From: CAVQUE01 sp046290435
GTDB lineage: Bacteria; Actinomycetota; Acidimicrobiia; Acidimicrobiales; UBA8592
Direction of reading: 5' to 3'
NCBI GenBank assembly: GCA_046290435.1
Contig: JBKAGO010000051.1
Span: 8,837-72,836 of the forward strand
DNA length: 64,000 nucleotides
The notes under the pieces were generated by a model. It searched no databases. It was given only the letters and a program-made list of their open reading frames with translations, and was not told where the DNA came from. The translations under genes were made by a program, and so were the position numbers. How positions within the stretch are numbered: position 1 is the first letter of the stretch; every line of letters starts with the position of its first letter. Shown here piece after piece: positions 7,406 through 17,500 of this stretch.

Positions 7406-9784
7406 ATGCGCGCACCACTCGAAGGCATCCGCGTCGTCGACAGCACCGACGGCCGCGGCGAGCTCTGTGGCCGGCTGCTGGCCGACCTCGGCGCAGACGT
7501 CGTGTTGGTCGAGCCGCCGCAGGGTTCGGCGCTGCGCCGAACCGGCCCCTTCGATCCCTCGGGTGCGCACTCGCTGGCCCATGCCTGGCGCAATGCCAAC
7601 AAGCGCGGCACCGTCGCCGACCTGACCACCGAGGCCGGTCTCGATCGCCTCCGCTCGCTGCTGGCCGAGGCCGACGTGTGGATCGAGTCGTCGAACCCGG
7701 GCGGGGCGGTCGACCCCGCTGGGATCGCCGCCACCCACCCCCACCTGGTCGTCACCTCGATCTCCGCGTTCGGCCACACCGGTCCCAACCGGGACATGAT
7801 CGCCGACGACGACGTCCTCGAGGCCTGGGCCGGCTTCATGTTCAAGGCCGGCCTCGCCCCGAAACCGCCGCTGCTGCCGCCCACCCCGATGGCCACCGAC
7901 GTCGCCTCGGTCACCGCAGCGGTGGCCACGCTGCTCGCCCTCCACCAGCGCGGCGTCACGGGCTCGGGCCAGCACATCGATCTCGCCGTCCAGACCGCGG
8001 CAGCGGCGGCGACCGACTGGTCCTACAGCAATGCCTCGGTCATGCGCGAGGCCGGCCGGCCCTACAACGAGGTCCGCGCCGGCGGCGGGTTCATGTACCC
8101 GATCTTCGCCTGCCGCGACGGCTACGTCCGGATGGTCATCCTCAGCCCCCGGCAGTGGAAGAGCCTGTGGCAGTGGATGGGCGAACCACCCGAGTTCGCC
8201 GATGAGTTCTGGGCCCAGGTCGGCAACCGCATCATGAACGCCGACGTGTTGAATCCGGCCTACAGCGAGTTCTTCGCCGACAAGGCGATGATCGACATCT
8301 GCGTCGAGGGCCAGAATCGCGGCATCGTGGTCACTCCCCTGCTCCAGCCCGGCGAGGTCCTCGCCGACGCGCACTTCGACGCCCGGGGAACGTTCACGAC
8401 CACCGAGGTCGCGCCCGACATCGAGGCGCCGATGGTGTCGGGGTTCATGGAGATCGACGGCGTCCGCCACGGCTTCGCCCACCGGGCCCCCGCCCTCGGT
8501 GAGCACGACGACGCATCGTTCACCGGCGACCGTGCCGGGTTCGAGTCGGCGTCCGCCCAGCCGTCCCAGCCGGCCGAACCCGACACCCCCGTCGCACCGC
8601 TGGCAGGCATCCGGGTGCTCGACTTCGGTATCGGCGGCGTGGGGGTCGAGTGCTCGCGCCTGCTCGCCGAGTACGGCGCCGACGTCATCAAGGTCGAATC
8701 GCGCACCTACCCCGACTTCATCCGCCTCGTCGCTCTCACCGAGATGTCGCCGTCGTTCGCCTCGTCGTCGCGCTCCAAGCGCAGCCTCGGCGTCAACGTC
8801 AAGACCGAGCGCGGCCTGGCCCTGATCCACGACCTCGTCCGCTCGAGCGACATCGTCGTCGAGAACAGCGCCACCGGCACCATGGCCTCGCTCGGGCTGG
8901 GCTACGACGACCTCGCAGCGATCAATCCCGGGATCGTCCTGGTCGGCAGCCAGCTCGTCGGCTCACGCGGCCCCAACGCGCACTGGACCGGGTACGGCCC
9001 CACCACCCAGACCTACGGGGGACTGCTCGCCCTGTGGGACTACGACGACGACGACGCCCCCGCCACCAACCAGACCATCTATCCCGACCATCTCGCCGGC
9101 CGGCTCTGCGCCCTGGGCGCGCTGGCCGGGCTGCTGGCCCGTGCCCGCGATGGCCGCGGCTGCCATGTCGAGGTCGCCCAGGTCGAGGCCGTGGTCAACA
9201 TGCTCGGCGAGAAGCTTCTCGAAGAGGCGCTGGCGCCCGGCACGGTGAAGGCCACCGGCAACCGCCACCCCCGACGTTCGCCCCGGGGCCCGTACCGGTG
9301 CGCCGGCGAGGAACAGTGGGTCGTCATCTCGGTCCGTGACGACGACGACTGGGCGCGCCTGCGCACCGCGCTGGGCGACCCGGCGTGGGCCGCAGACCCC
9401 GAGTGGGGCACCACCGCCGGCAGGCTCGCCGGCGCTGTCGCCATCGACGGGCACCTTTCGGCGTGGACGTCGACCCTCGAACGCGACGACGTGGTCTCGG
9501 TCCTGCAGGGCGCGGGCGTGCCGTGCGGCCCGATGCTGACCGGCACCGACATGCTCGACGACCCGCATCTGATCGCGCGGGGCTGGACGCTCGACATCGA
9601 CCAGCCCGGCGTCGGACCGATGAAGCTCGAGGGCCCCGCCTGGGTGGCGCCGGCCATGGCCGGACCCATCACGTTCCCTGCCCCCGGCCTCGGCGAGCAC
9701 ACTCGGGCCATCGCTGCCGAGCTGCTCGGCCTCGACGACGGCGAGATCGATCAGCTCATCGCCGACGCGATCCTCGAGGAGTGA
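7406..9784 (+). CDS. CaiB/BaiF (family III) CoA-transferase with two fused domains
   Basis: A 792-aa protein made of two complete family III CoA-transferase units in one chain. Domain 1 (about 1-390) starts PLEGIRVVDSTDGRGELCGR and domain 2 (about 395-790) starts PLAGIRVLDFGIGGVGVECS. Family III enzymes swap CoA between carboxylic acids through an Asp-anchored glutamyl/aspartyl-CoA intermediate and normally work as interlocked dimers; a tandem fusion would form a pseudo-dimer. At the usual catalytic position (G-x-G-Q-x-[VI]-D-[VL]-S-x-x-[DE]-A) domain 2 has Glu (HVEVAQVEAVV) but domain 1 has Thr (HIDLAVQTAAA), so domain 1 may be inactive. AGGAAG ahead of ATG 7406 fixes the start. It is convergent with the lipoprotein gene 18 bp away. 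Confidence 0.9.
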   Translation: MRAPLEGIRVVDSTDGRGELCGRLLADLGADVVLVEPPQGSALRRTGPFDPSGAHSLAHAWRNANKRGTVADLTTEAGLDRLRSLLAEADVWIESSNPGGAVDPAGIAATHPHLVVTSISAFGHTGPNRDMIADDDVLEAWAGFMFKAGLAPKPPLLPPTPMATDVASVTAAVATLLALHQRGVTGSGQHIDLAVQTAAAAATDWSYSNASVMREAGRPYNEVRAGGGFMYPIFACRDGYVRMVILSPRQWKSLWQWMGEPPEFADEFWAQVGNRIMNADVLNPAYSEFFADKAMIDICVEGQNRGIVVTPLLQPGEVLADAHFDARGTFTTTEVAPDIEAPMVSGFMEIDGVRHGFAHRAPALGEHDDASFTGDRAGFESASAQPSQPAEPDTPVAPLAGIRVLDFGIGGVGVECSRLLAEYGADVIKVESRTYPDFIRLVALTEMSPSFASSSRSKRSLGVNVKTERGLALIHDLVRSSDIVVENSATGTMASLGLGYDDLAAINPGIVLVGSQLVGSRGPNAHWTGYGPTTQTYGGLLALWDYDDDDAPATNQTIYPDHLAGRLCALGALAGLLARARDGRGCHVEVAQVEAVVNMLGEKLLEEALAPGTVKATGNRHPRRSPRGPYRCAGEEQWVVISVRDDDDWARLRTALGDPAWAADPEWGTTAGRLAGAVAIDGHLSAWTSTLERDDVVSVLQGAGVPCGPMLTGTDMLDDPHLIARGWTLDIDQPGVGPMKLEGPAWVAPAMAGPITFPAPGLGEHTRAIAAELLGLDDGEIDQLIADAILEE

Positions 9785-9802
9785 GACCGAAGGACCGGCG
9801 CC

Positions 9803-11455
9803 CTACTCCAGGCCCAGCTCGGCGGCCCGTTCGAGCTCTTCCGCGATCATGTCGTCGGCGTCCTCTCGGATGAGCCAACCGGCCTCGACGGCTGCGTCGG
9901 CACTCGCGCGGAGTTCGGTCTCGTAGCCGGCGAGGTCGCCATAGCGCTCGACCAGCAGCTCCGGTTCGAGCGGCAGGGTCTGACCGAACAGGAAGCAGAA
10001 GCCCTCGTCCTCGCCGCTCGGATCGCCCGACAGCACCCGGATGGGCGCATCGACCGGCGGCGTGCGCACGCCCCCGATGGCGATGCCGAGGTCGTCCCGC
10101 ACGATGGTGAGCTCGCCATCGCCGTCGAGGCCGTCGACCTCGAGGCGCGGCGACGTCGGCGGCGCCGTTGCGTCGACAACCCAGGCCGCCAGGTGACGGA
10201 CCGCGGCCTGGAGCGTCTCGTGGTGCGGCCCGTCGTTGATCGGGGTCTGGCAGCCGATGAACGAGCCGAGCGATGCATCCGGCTCGATCCCGCCGGCGAC
10301 CCCCAGCGCCCAGGCATCGGAGTGCGCCGCCCCGGCGACCTCCCAGGTGACGACCGTGTCGGTGTCGTCCTGGCGGGCACGCGCGTAGCCCAGCAGGTTG
10401 AGGTCGGTCTCGGCCTGGAAGATGAAGATGGGCGCGTCGAGATCGGTGCGGACGCGCACGGCCAGCCCCTCGGTTGCCTCCCGGTCTGCCGCCGGGCTCG
10501 GCGCGCCGGATCCCCGGCTGTGGATCAGGAACCCGTCGTAGAGGTCGGCGAGGGGATGCACGGCGTTGACGTAGGTGGTGAGGAACCCGGCCGACTGCGA
10601 TTCGCCGGCGGCGATGACATGGGTCGGTGTGAGGCCGCCGAGGACGTCGACGCCGTCGGATCCCGATGCCGCCACGGCGGCGCCGGCCTGGGTGAAGATG
10701 TCGAACGCGTAGGCATCGCCGGGGTGTTCGAGGGTGCCGTAGCGATCGGGATCGCGCAGCGCCAGGCCCCGGGTGTCGACGAGACCCTCCTGCAGGCGCC
10801 CGCCCTCCGCGCCGTTGACGCCGACGGCCTGGACCGAGACACCCACATAGGCATGGCCCGACCGTGTGAGCTCTTCGGACACATAGCCCCAATCCGGGCT
10901 CGAGTCGGTGCCGGCGGTGACGTTGAACCACTCGACGAATACGACACCGCTGAAGTCCGCCGCCGGCGGGGTCCGCACGATCATCCGGGTGCGATACGCA
11001 GCGTTGCCGACGGGCTGGGAATCCCAGAAACCGTCGTCGGCGAGCTCCTCCTCGATGGCGGCGTAGCCCACGGCCTCGCCACCGAAGAGGTACTCGGTCT
11101 CGGTCCAGCCCTCGGGGAGCGGCGCGTTGAACAGGGGCTGGGCGATTCCGTTGCCACCGGTCGCCTCGATGACATCGGCCGGCAGCTGCGCCGCCGGTGC
11201 CGGCTCGGGCGTGGCCGTGGGCTCCGCAGTGGCCGTCGGCTCAGCGCTCTCGGCCTCGGCATCGGTGTCGCCGTCGGTGTCGGCATCGGCATCGGCATCG
11301 GCATCGGTGGCATCGCCGTCGGTGGCGTCGCCGTCCTGGTCGGTCGTCTCCGCGGGCGCTGCACCGTCGTCGTCACCACACGACGCCAGCACCCCGGCGC
11401 CGACCAACAGAACCAACACCGAGATCCACGAAAAGAGCCGAACGCGCACTGCCAT
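9803..11455 (-). CDS. Secreted alpha/beta-hydrolase-domain lipoprotein
   Basis: 550 aa. A signal sequence ends in lipobox LASC with Cys26, so the mature protein should be lipid-anchored outside the membrane. Residues 30-90 are a low-complexity linker of Asp/Ala/Thr repeats (from a GGCATC-type tandem repeat near 11270-11340). The rest resembles the alpha/beta-hydrolase domain family in which IAAGESQSAGF (284-291) is the nucleophile elbow, with Ser286 as likely nucleophile. AGAAHSD may supply the active-site His region. Natural substrates of this family are poorly known; an esterase or amidase role is the conservative guess. GAGGGGG precedes ATG 11455, and TACGGT about 20 nt further upstream is a possible -10. 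Confidence 0.82.
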   Translation of the reverse strand: MAVRVRLFSWISVLVLLVGAGVLASCGDDDGAAPAETTDQDGDATDGDATDADADADADTDGDTDAEAESAEPTATAEPTATPEPAPAAQLPADVIEATGGNGIAQPLFNAPLPEGWTETEYLFGGEAVGYAAIEEELADDGFWDSQPVGNAAYRTRMIVRTPPAADFSGVVFVEWFNVTAGTDSSPDWGYVSEELTRSGHAYVGVSVQAVGVNGAEGGRLQEGLVDTRGLALRDPDRYGTLEHPGDAYAFDIFTQAGAAVAASGSDGVDVLGGLTPTHVIAAGESQSAGFLTTYVNAVHPLADLYDGFLIHSRGSGAPSPAADREATEGLAVRVRTDLDAPIFIFQAETDLNLLGYARARQDDTDTVVTWEVAGAAHSDAWALGVAGGIEPDASLGSFIGCQTPINDGPHHETLQAAVRHLAAWVVDATAPPTSPRLEVDGLDGDGELTIVRDDLGIAIGGVRTPPVDAPIRVLSGDPSGEDEGFCFLFGQTLPLEPELLVERYGDLAGYETELRASADAAVEAGWLIREDADDMIAEELERAAELGLE

Positions 11456-11539
11456 CCCCCTCAGACAACCGGAGCCCGAACCGTAGCGCCCAGCCTCCTC
11501 GCCGGCGACCGGATCGGGTCGGTCGGATCGGATCGGGTT

Positions 11540-14500
11540 CTAGGAGGCGCCGGACTCGGCGGCTGCGAGCACCTCGACGATGCGTGCCGCGAGGACGCGC
11601 ACATTGGGCTCGAGCACCATCGAATCGTGGGTGCCGGGAACCTCGTGGACGACGAGGTCGCCGGCATAGCCACCCCAGCCGTTGTCGCTGAGCTGGAACT
11701 CGTAGGTCTCGTTGATGTAGCGGTCGCCGCTGACCTTGTAGGTCTGGTTGAGTGGGGGCCGGAACAGTTCGACCCGTCCGGACCAGGGCCGAGCCTCGTA
11801 GCTCGCCACCGCGTCGTAGAAGGCGGCTTCGATCCGTTCGGTGGGGTCGGCGTTGCCCGGCATGTGCTTCTGGGTCTCGAGCCTGCGCTTGTAGCGCTCC
11901 CACTCCAGACGGTTGCGCAGGTAGTGCATCGGATAGCGATGCTTCGCGACACGTAGGTCGTGCACGTGCCGGAGTACCCGGTCGGCGAAGGTGACCTCGC
12001 CGCCGAGGCCCGGCCGCGGGGAGTCCAACATGATCACCGCATCGACCTTCTCGCCGGCGGCTTCGATCTGATGGGCCATCTCGAATGCGGTCACGCCACC
12101 ACCAGAGAACCCGCCCAGCAGGTACGGGCCGTGGGGCTGGACCCGACGGATCTCGGCGATGTACGCCTCGGCCATGTCCTCGAACCGGCGATGGGGCTCT
12201 TCGCCCTCTCGCAGGCCGAGCGCCTGGATGCCATACACCGCACGGCCGTCACCGATGAGCATCGCGAGATGGCGCAGGTTCAAGATGTTGCCGAACATTC
12301 CGGCGACCAGGAAGAACGGTGTCGACCCATCGCCCGGATCTGGCGACATCTCGACGACGTGACGCAACCCGAGCGCTCCCACGCCCGACACTCCCCCGTC
12401 GCCGGGCGCGGCACCGGCCTCGTCACCGAGCCCGGCCCGGATCACCGCTGCGAGACGGGCGACGGTGGGAGCGTCGAAGAGCACCGACATCGGATGGTCG
12501 ACGCCGAAACGGGACTTCACCGAGGCGAACAGCCGAAGCGCCACCAGCGAATGGCCACCGAGTTCGAAGAAGTCGTCATCGACGCCGATCTGGTCGATAC
12601 CGAGCAGCGATTCCCAGATGTCGACGAGTGCAGCCTCGACCTCGTCGGAGGGCTCGGCGTATTCCGACGACAGCGCCGGTCGGGCGAAGCGGGCGCCGCC
12701 TTCGGTGCCGGCCAGCGTGCGGGTGATGAGATCGGTCTGGGGTCCGATCGGGAGCGGGCTCACGACCACATGGCCGTTTTCGCCCGCCGCGAGGACCCGC
12801 TGGAATGCCTCCCAGCCGTCGTCGGGCTCGATACCCGCCGCCAGGAACCGCTCGAACAGGACATCGGGAGCCAGACCCTCGCCGATCGCTGTGCTCGCAC
12901 CCGAGGCGGTCGTGTCCCCGAAGGAGGAGCTCTCGGTGCGCACCATCGAGAAGTCCTCGATCTCGGCGAGGACGCGTCCCGACGGGTCGCAGATGGTGAT
13001 GTCGAAACGCACCATCGCATCGTTGGCTGTCGTGTCCCGCAGCCGCAGGTGCGACCGGATGTCCTGGGCCAGGGGGGCGAACAGGGTGACCGAGCCGTAG
13101 CCGAAGGGCACGTACAGCGGTGGCGACTCGAGCGCTGCGTAGCCGGGGATCAGATCCAGACCGAAGCCGGTGGCAATGTCGGCGAGCGCTGCGTGGAACA
13201 GGTGCCGGTCGAGATCACCGACGAATGCGTCAGCGAGACGCAGCGAACCCAGGGCCTCGCGCTCGCCCATCCGGAGCTCGTGTAGGCAGCGCCACCGGGG
13301 CCCGAACCGGATGTGGTCCTCCTGGCGGGTCGCGATGCCGTTGTCGTCTCGGACGATGTCCACGCAGCGTGCCGCGACCGCCGGGAGATCGACGCTGACG
13401 GCATCGGAGGTGGCCCGCACCAGCGTCGCCTCGCTGTGGACGTGCCAGCCGTTGCTGGAGCCCAGCGCCCCGGATTCGAGCGTGGCCTTCCAGACGTCGT
13501 CGCCGCCGACGGCGTCGGCGATGATGCGCCGCACGACGACCCGGGCGTCGCGTACGGCCTCGTCGGGCACCACCAACGGCGACACGAACGTCAGGTCCTT
13601 GACGGCCGCCGGTTCGGCGAACAGGTGGGTCGCCATCTCGGCGTAGAGCTCGAGGTGCGCGGTACCCGGCAGCACGGCGCGTCCGACCTCTGCCCGGTGC
13701 TCGTCGAGGACCCATGCGCCGTCGGCCGACAGCTGGGCCGTGCCGATGGCGAGGTCGTCGTCGACCGCCACGTAGTCGAGCAACGCGTGGGGGCTGGGCA
13801 TGAACGTGCCGGCGTCGAGCACCTCGGACGAGGCGCTCGCAGCCATTCCCAGCTCGAGCCACGGACCCCACGCGAGCGAGATCCGGCGCGGCTCGCCGAT
13901 GCGGCGTTGGCGTCGGGCATGCGCATCGAGGAAGGCGTTCGCGGCGGCGTAATCGACCTGACCGGGCAGGCCGAGCGCGGCGCTGGTGGACGAGAACGAC
14001 ACGACGAAGTCGGGTCGGTGCGCCTCGGTGACCTGTTCGAGGACGAGGGCACCCTGGATCTTGGGGGTGAGGACCCGGTCGAGGTCGGCCTCGGAGCGGG
14101 TGGCGATGAGGCCGTCGTCGACCACACCTGCGGCGTGGATGACGCCGTCGAGTCGGCCGAAGCGGGCCACGGCGTCGTCGACGACACGGGTCATGGCCGT
14201 CACATCGGCGACGTCGGCCGCTGCGGTCATGACCTCGACACCCGCGTCGCGAAGCGCGATGAGTTTGCGCAGGCGCTGGGAGGTCACGTTGTCGGGGCCG
14301 TGATCGTCGAGCCATTGCGGCCATTCGGCCTCGGGAGGCAACTCGCTGCGCCCGACGAGCACCAGGTTGGCCTTCCAGTGGCGGCCGAGGCGATCGGCGA
14401 TGAACATGCCGATGCCACCGAGGCCACCGGTGACGAGATAGGTCCCGCCGCTGCGCAGCAGCGATGTCGCCCCGGTGTCGAGGGTGGCCCGGTCGTGGAA

Positions 14501-17500
14501 TCGGCGGTACCGCCGTCCGGAGCGGTAGGCGACGATGGCGCCGGATTCGGCTGCGGCCAACTCGGCGAGCAACACGTCGACCGGATCGGTCTCGTCCTCG
14601 TCCGCGGCGTCTGCACCGAGGCGCTGCCGCAACCGATCGAGCAGCATGACCGCCCGGCCCGTATCCCCGGAGCGGCGACCGGGATCGAGATCGAGGAGCG
14701 AGACGTCGACACCGGCGAGCTCGCGCGGGATGACCGTGACAGGCCCGAACAGCGTGGCCTTCTCCGGGTGCTCGATCGGCCCGCGTGCAGCGGTGGCGCC
14801 GTTGGTGACCACCGTCCATGTCTGTCCCGTCTCGGGAAGCGCACCTGCCATGACCTGCGCCAGGTGCACGAGGCTGGCGAAGCCCCGGTCCTGGAGGTGG
14901 TGGAACCAGCTCGAACCGGGCCGGACCTTACGATCGTACGACAGCGTCCAGAAGTGCACGACGCGGTCGGGCACGCGCCCGTCGTCGACGAGCTGCGAGA
15001 CGAGGCGCTCGTAGCCTTCGCGTCCCATCTCCGGGGCGATGGCGTAGTGGGTGGCGTCGATGCGGGCGAAGGCGTCGCCCTGAACGACGGTGACGACGTC
15101 GTGCCCATCGCCGAAGAGGCGCCTCGCCAGACGTTCGGCAGGTCCGCTTCCATCGTCGAAGATCAGCCAGCGGGCCATCTCGAGCTCGGGCAGATCGACG
15201 CCCAGCGGCTGTTCTCGCCACACCTCGCGCTGGAACCAGTCGTCGAGGTCGTCGTTGCGGGCCAGGACGCCGCGTTCGCTCGATCGGCCCGAACGACGGG
15301 TGCTCGGTTCGATGAAGTAGTCGCGGTGGGTGAAGGCGTACTTCGGCAGGCGTACCCGCCGCCGCGGTCCCCCGTGGAAGATCTCGGGGTCGATCTCGAG
15401 ACCGGCCGACCAGAGGCGGCCGACGATCTCGAGGAGATGCAGGTCGTCGTCGCTGCCGGCCTGGTCGGGGCGGCGCAGCGACGCGAAGACCGGTTGGCCC
15501 GGACGCAACGCCTCGCTCTGGCGGGCGAACGACGACAGCGATGCGCCGGGTCCGACCTCGACCAGCAGCGTGCCCTCCTGCTGGAGCAACAGGTCGACGT
15601 CGTCGGCGAAGCGGACGGTGTGGCGGACCTGTCGGACCCAGTAGCCGGGGTCGGTGGCCTCCTCGACCGTCAGCCAGGTGCCGGTGAGGTTCGACGCGAT
15701 CGGGATCGACGGTGGTTTGAGGTCCATCGAGCGCAGCTGCGCCTCGAAGGGCCCCAGGTGCGGGTCGAACAGAGGCGAATGCACGGGGTACTCGAACGGG
15801 ATCCGCCGGACTTCGACGCCGTCGGCGCCGAGGCGGTCGGCCAGCTCGGCGATCTCGGGGACGGTTCCCGACACCGACGTCAGGGTCGGTCCGTTGATGC
15901 CGGCGACCACGAGGTTGCCCGACAGGTACGGCTCGACGTCGTCTGCGGCGAGGTTGACCGACAGCACGCCGCCGGAGCCGGAGCTCTCCATCATGGCCCC
16001 GCGGATGACGACCAGGTCGAGACAGTCCTCGAAGGTCATGACCCCGGCGAGGCAGGCCGCGGTGTTCTCGCCGAGGCTGTGGCCGGCCATGGCACGCGGG
16101 ACGATGCCCCAGGACTCGTAGAGCTTCCCCAGTGCATACTCGACCAGGAAGATCGCCGGCAGCTGCACGCTCGGAGGTTCGAGCAGGGCCTCGGCCTCGG
16201 CCTCGCCACCCGGCTCGCAGAACAGCGCAGGGGTGAGATCGATGCCGTGCCGCTCGCGCAGCCGGCTCATGCCGGCGTCGATGTGGCGCCGGTACTCGGG
16301 CTCGTTGTCGTAGAGACCACGCCCCATGCCGGCATGGTGCGCTCCCCCGCCCGGGAACAGGAACGCAACGCTCGCACGCTCGGAGTACACCTCGCGGGTG
16401 GGCAGCTGGGCGGCGTCGCCGCTGCGCAACGCCTCGATGGCACCGTCGATGTCGGTCGCGACCGCGATGCGGCGGGTACCGAACGCACGGCGCGTGGCGT
16501 GCAGGCTGTACGCGACGTCGGCGAGATCGTCCTCGCAACCCGCGAGGTGGTCGGCGAGACGCGTCGTGTTGGCGTCGACCGCTTCGGGGTTGCGGCCCGA
16601 GATCATGACGAGCCGGCCCCGACCGGCCGGTGGGGCGGGCTCGACCGGCTCGACCTCGGGGGCTTCTTCGACGATGACGTGGGCATTGGTCCCGCCCACA
16701 CCGAGCGAGCTGACGCCACCGCGCGCCGGTCCGGTGTCGGGCCAGGGACGCAGGCGATCGTTGACGAAGAAGGGGCCACTGCGGAAGTCGACGACGGGGT
16801 TGGGCGCCTCGTAGTTGATGCTCGGCGGGAGCTCACGGTGACGAATGGCCTGGACGAGCTTGATGAAGCTGGCGACACCGGCGGCGGTGTCGAGGTGACC
16901 GATGTTGGGTTTGATCGAACCGATGCCGATGGTCTCGGGGCCGCCTGCGGCACCGAAGGCCTGGTTGAGCGCGGCGACCTCGATCGGGTCGCCCACTGCA
17001 GTGCCGGTGCCGTGGGTCTCGACGTAGTGCACCGATGCCGGGTCGACGTCGGCGACGGCGAGGGCCTCCGCGATGGCGGCTGCCTGGCCGTCGACGCTGG
17101 GCGCCATGTAGGAGATCTTGCGGGCGCCGTCGTTGTTGACCGCCGAGCCCTTGATGACCGCGAGGATGCGGTCGCCGTCCTCGACGGCGTCGACCAGTCG
17201 ACGGAGCACGACCATGCCGGCACCGCTGCCGAACACGGTGCCGCGCCCGCGGTGGTCGAAGGCGCGGCAGTGACCGTCGGGCGAGAGCACCTCGCCCTCT
17301 TTGTAGACGTAGCCGTGACCGTGGGGGATCTCGATGGTCACGCCACCGGCGAGTGCCATGTCGCACTCGTAGGCCAGCAGGCTCTGACAGGACTGGTGGA
17401 TGGCGACCAGCGACGTGCTGCAGGCCGTCTGCACGCTGATGCTCGGCCCACTGAGGTCGAGCGCGTAGCTGATGCGCGTCGACAGGAAGTCCTTGTCGTT

